A DNA stretch of 33,198 nucleotides from Neelides folsomi. Its lineage: Eukaryota; Arthropoda; Collembola; Neelipleona; Neelidae. The translations under genes were made by a program, and so were the position numbers. Position 1 is the stretch's first letter; each line of letters starts with the position of its first letter. Below are positions 31,804-33,198 of the stretch, piece after piece. The DNA is taken from the NCBI GenBank assembly GCA_034687125.1, contig JAQGBZ010000549.1:1-33198 (forward strand), in the 5' to 3' direction. Below the pieces are notes generated by a model, which saw nothing but the letters and a program-made list of their open reading frames with translations, was not told the DNA's origin and did not search any database.

Positions 31804-32980
31804 GTTTCGAAATTCAGGCAAGATTGGTCCAAAAAGGAATTACCAAGTCCGCACTTTTCCTTAAACTTGTCTTAATGAGCATTATCGTGAGGTTAAAATT
31901 AGAAAGAGATGTTTCTCTCTTTAAAAAAAACCTTTCATGATGGGCTTATGTCAAACGTGCTTTCTTTCGAACAGTGGTACTTTTTCAAAGAATAATGGTA
32001 TATTAATATATTATAAATATTTATAAATAATAACTATTTAAATCGAAAATTTTAATTTTTATAAATAGTAAGGTATGTAAACACATACCTAAGTTCTTTG
32101 GCTTATGTTATAGGTAATGATGTTTCCCATTAAAATCTTAAATTATCAATATAAAATCATAATGTATTCATACATATATTAACAAAGATAACTTATCGAA
32201 TTAGCGGACTATCAGTATATACCTACGTATTAAAGTGAATTAAGAATTGTCATTAATATACTTGAATCTAACTTACATTTAGTTTAAAGTAAGAGTAAGT
32301 AATTTATTATTTATGTTATGTGTATATAATACGCAATTATTTATGTTAATGTTTGTAAAGGAAGTACTTACAATTGTAATTTTTTGTATAAAATTATAAT
32401 TCAAAGCATGAATATTTAACGCAATAAGGAAGAATTAAAGAGGTATACGTAAATTCCTAGCAATTAATAAAAGAAATGCGCCTATAATTATAAACTCAAA
32501 ACGATTTAATATAATTTGATAATTCATTCTGGCTATCTGTCTTAATTTCTCGATTAAAGTGAGATCTCGATTAATTCAATATCAGCTCGTCCTCGACTCC
32601 TTATAAAGTAGGAGTGGTTTGAGGGAAAACGAGAAATTGATGCATCTTTTTAGAGTATGTATATCATATGGGTAGATCCTTATAGGAACAAGGGAGGTCA
32701 ACTAGAGATTTTTCATAAGCAAATCTGGTTTATCGAATATGATGAGATGAAGACAAGAAGGTGAATCATTGTCAAGCATTTGTGTATTCACGCCCTACTA
32801 TTTAGTGTATTTAGATTATGTCCCTTAATAGCTTCCTCATCAACCTTCATTACAAGGGTCGATTTTTTGTAGCCCGTCTTCTCATCAGTATATAAAGAAC
32901 TGATCGAATCGAAATTGTATCAGTCATCTCTTGGAATTCGTCTTCTCTCCTACAACAAAACAACCAAAAACACTTCCATC
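31804..32980. other. Intergenic, about 1.2 kb, promoter at the right end
   Basis: Mostly A+T-rich and featureless up to about 32520. From 32540 to 32980 the base composition becomes more balanced (for example 32555-32640 and 32700-32780), suggesting a conserved upstream regulatory region of the next gene. The core promoter is listed separately. Confidence 0.5.
32888..32926 (+). promoter_or_regulatory. Core promoter: TATA box and CAGT initiator
   Basis: gTATATAAAG at 32888-32897 and tCAGTc at 32920-32925, with A32922 lying 31 bp after the first T of TATAAAG. This is the textbook arthropod TATA/Inr pair. Predicted 5' UTR is about 59 bp to ATG 32981. Confidence 0.8.
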
Positions 32981-33198
32981 ATGATGAAGGTATCAGATTC
33001 CCTCCGAATTCCAATTTAATCATCTTTAATTGATTTTCTACCTTTGTGAAGAAAGCCACCTACCCTTACAAACTTATAGTTCTTGTTTGAAACGTTTGTT
33101 CTTACACATATTTAAATTATAATTTTAATTAGATCGTGCTCGTCATGGCTTTGGCCACCTCCGCCTATGGACAAATCTTCGGTCTTGGAAACAACTTT
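32981..33198 (+). CDS. Start of a secreted-protein gene (cuticle-type layout), cut by window edge
   Basis: A 9-nt coding first exon (32981-32989, Met-Met-Lys) ends at a GT donor; exon 2 starts at 33133 after TTAG and is open to the right edge. The joined start, MMKIVLVMALATSAYGQ, is a clear signal peptide, followed by IFGLGNNF. A tiny first exon stopping inside the signal peptide, behind a strong TATA/Inr promoter, is typical of arthropod cuticular and other abundant secreted proteins. The body of the protein lies outside the window, so the family cannot be named. Codons in exon 2 are G+C-rich at third positions, unlike the neighbours, which fits high expression. Confidence 0.8.

Noticed and set aside
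1..33198. tRNA, rRNA, CRISPR array, prokaryotic operon or integrated virus
   Set aside because: No cloverleaf with A/B boxes, rRNA segment, spaced direct repeats, or viral/retroelement protein motif was seen on reading; a tRNAscan or Infernal run would settle small RNAs.

Overview
This is a eukaryotic nuclear window, about 70% A+T by eye. Short genes are cut by many small GT-AG introns, mostly about 55-120 bp. Peritrophin-type chitin-binding domains, a cycle/BMAL clock gene, a CYP2-clan P450, a defensin-like peptide and TATA plus CAGT initiator promoters all point to an arthropod. A springtail or another small-genome arthropod would fit, but the species is not determined.

Layout, with exon models built by hand from reading frame, splice sites and family similarity: acid lipase (276-2477, +); a small Cys-rich secreted protein whose 3' end meets the lipase (2461-2780, -); a two-domain chitin-binding protein (3138-3838, -); a head-to-head pair of calaxin-like EF-hand genes (4193-5453, - and 5841-7059, +), the second damaged in its first EF hand; a short helical protein (7669-8145, +); a GH35 beta-galactosidase (8702-11996, -); cycle/BMAL (12979-15724, -); a MOXD1/DBH-type copper monooxygenase (16356-19789, +); a two-repeat Cys-rich secreted peptide (20988-21637, +); a METTL27-like methyltransferase (23099-24823, +) carrying two foldback elements in its introns; a third foldback element (25670-25750); a P450 (26147-28332, +); the mitochondrial 2-oxoglutarate/malate carrier (28570-29892, -); a defensin-like peptide (30294-30677, -); a decayed GAD/CSAD-type decarboxylase (31089-31803, +); and the start of a secreted-protein gene with a clear core promoter (32891 to the right edge, +).

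The genes do not form one pathway. This is an ordinary gene-dense arthropod region. The points of most interest are the inverted calaxin-like duplication in which one copy has lost its first EF hand, the decarboxylase pseudogene, three foldback/MITE-like elements within about 2 kb, a BMAL with a candidate C-terminal activation segment, and two or three small Cys-rich secreted peptides. I see no convincing novel multi-gene system, no RNA gene and no CRISPR array.
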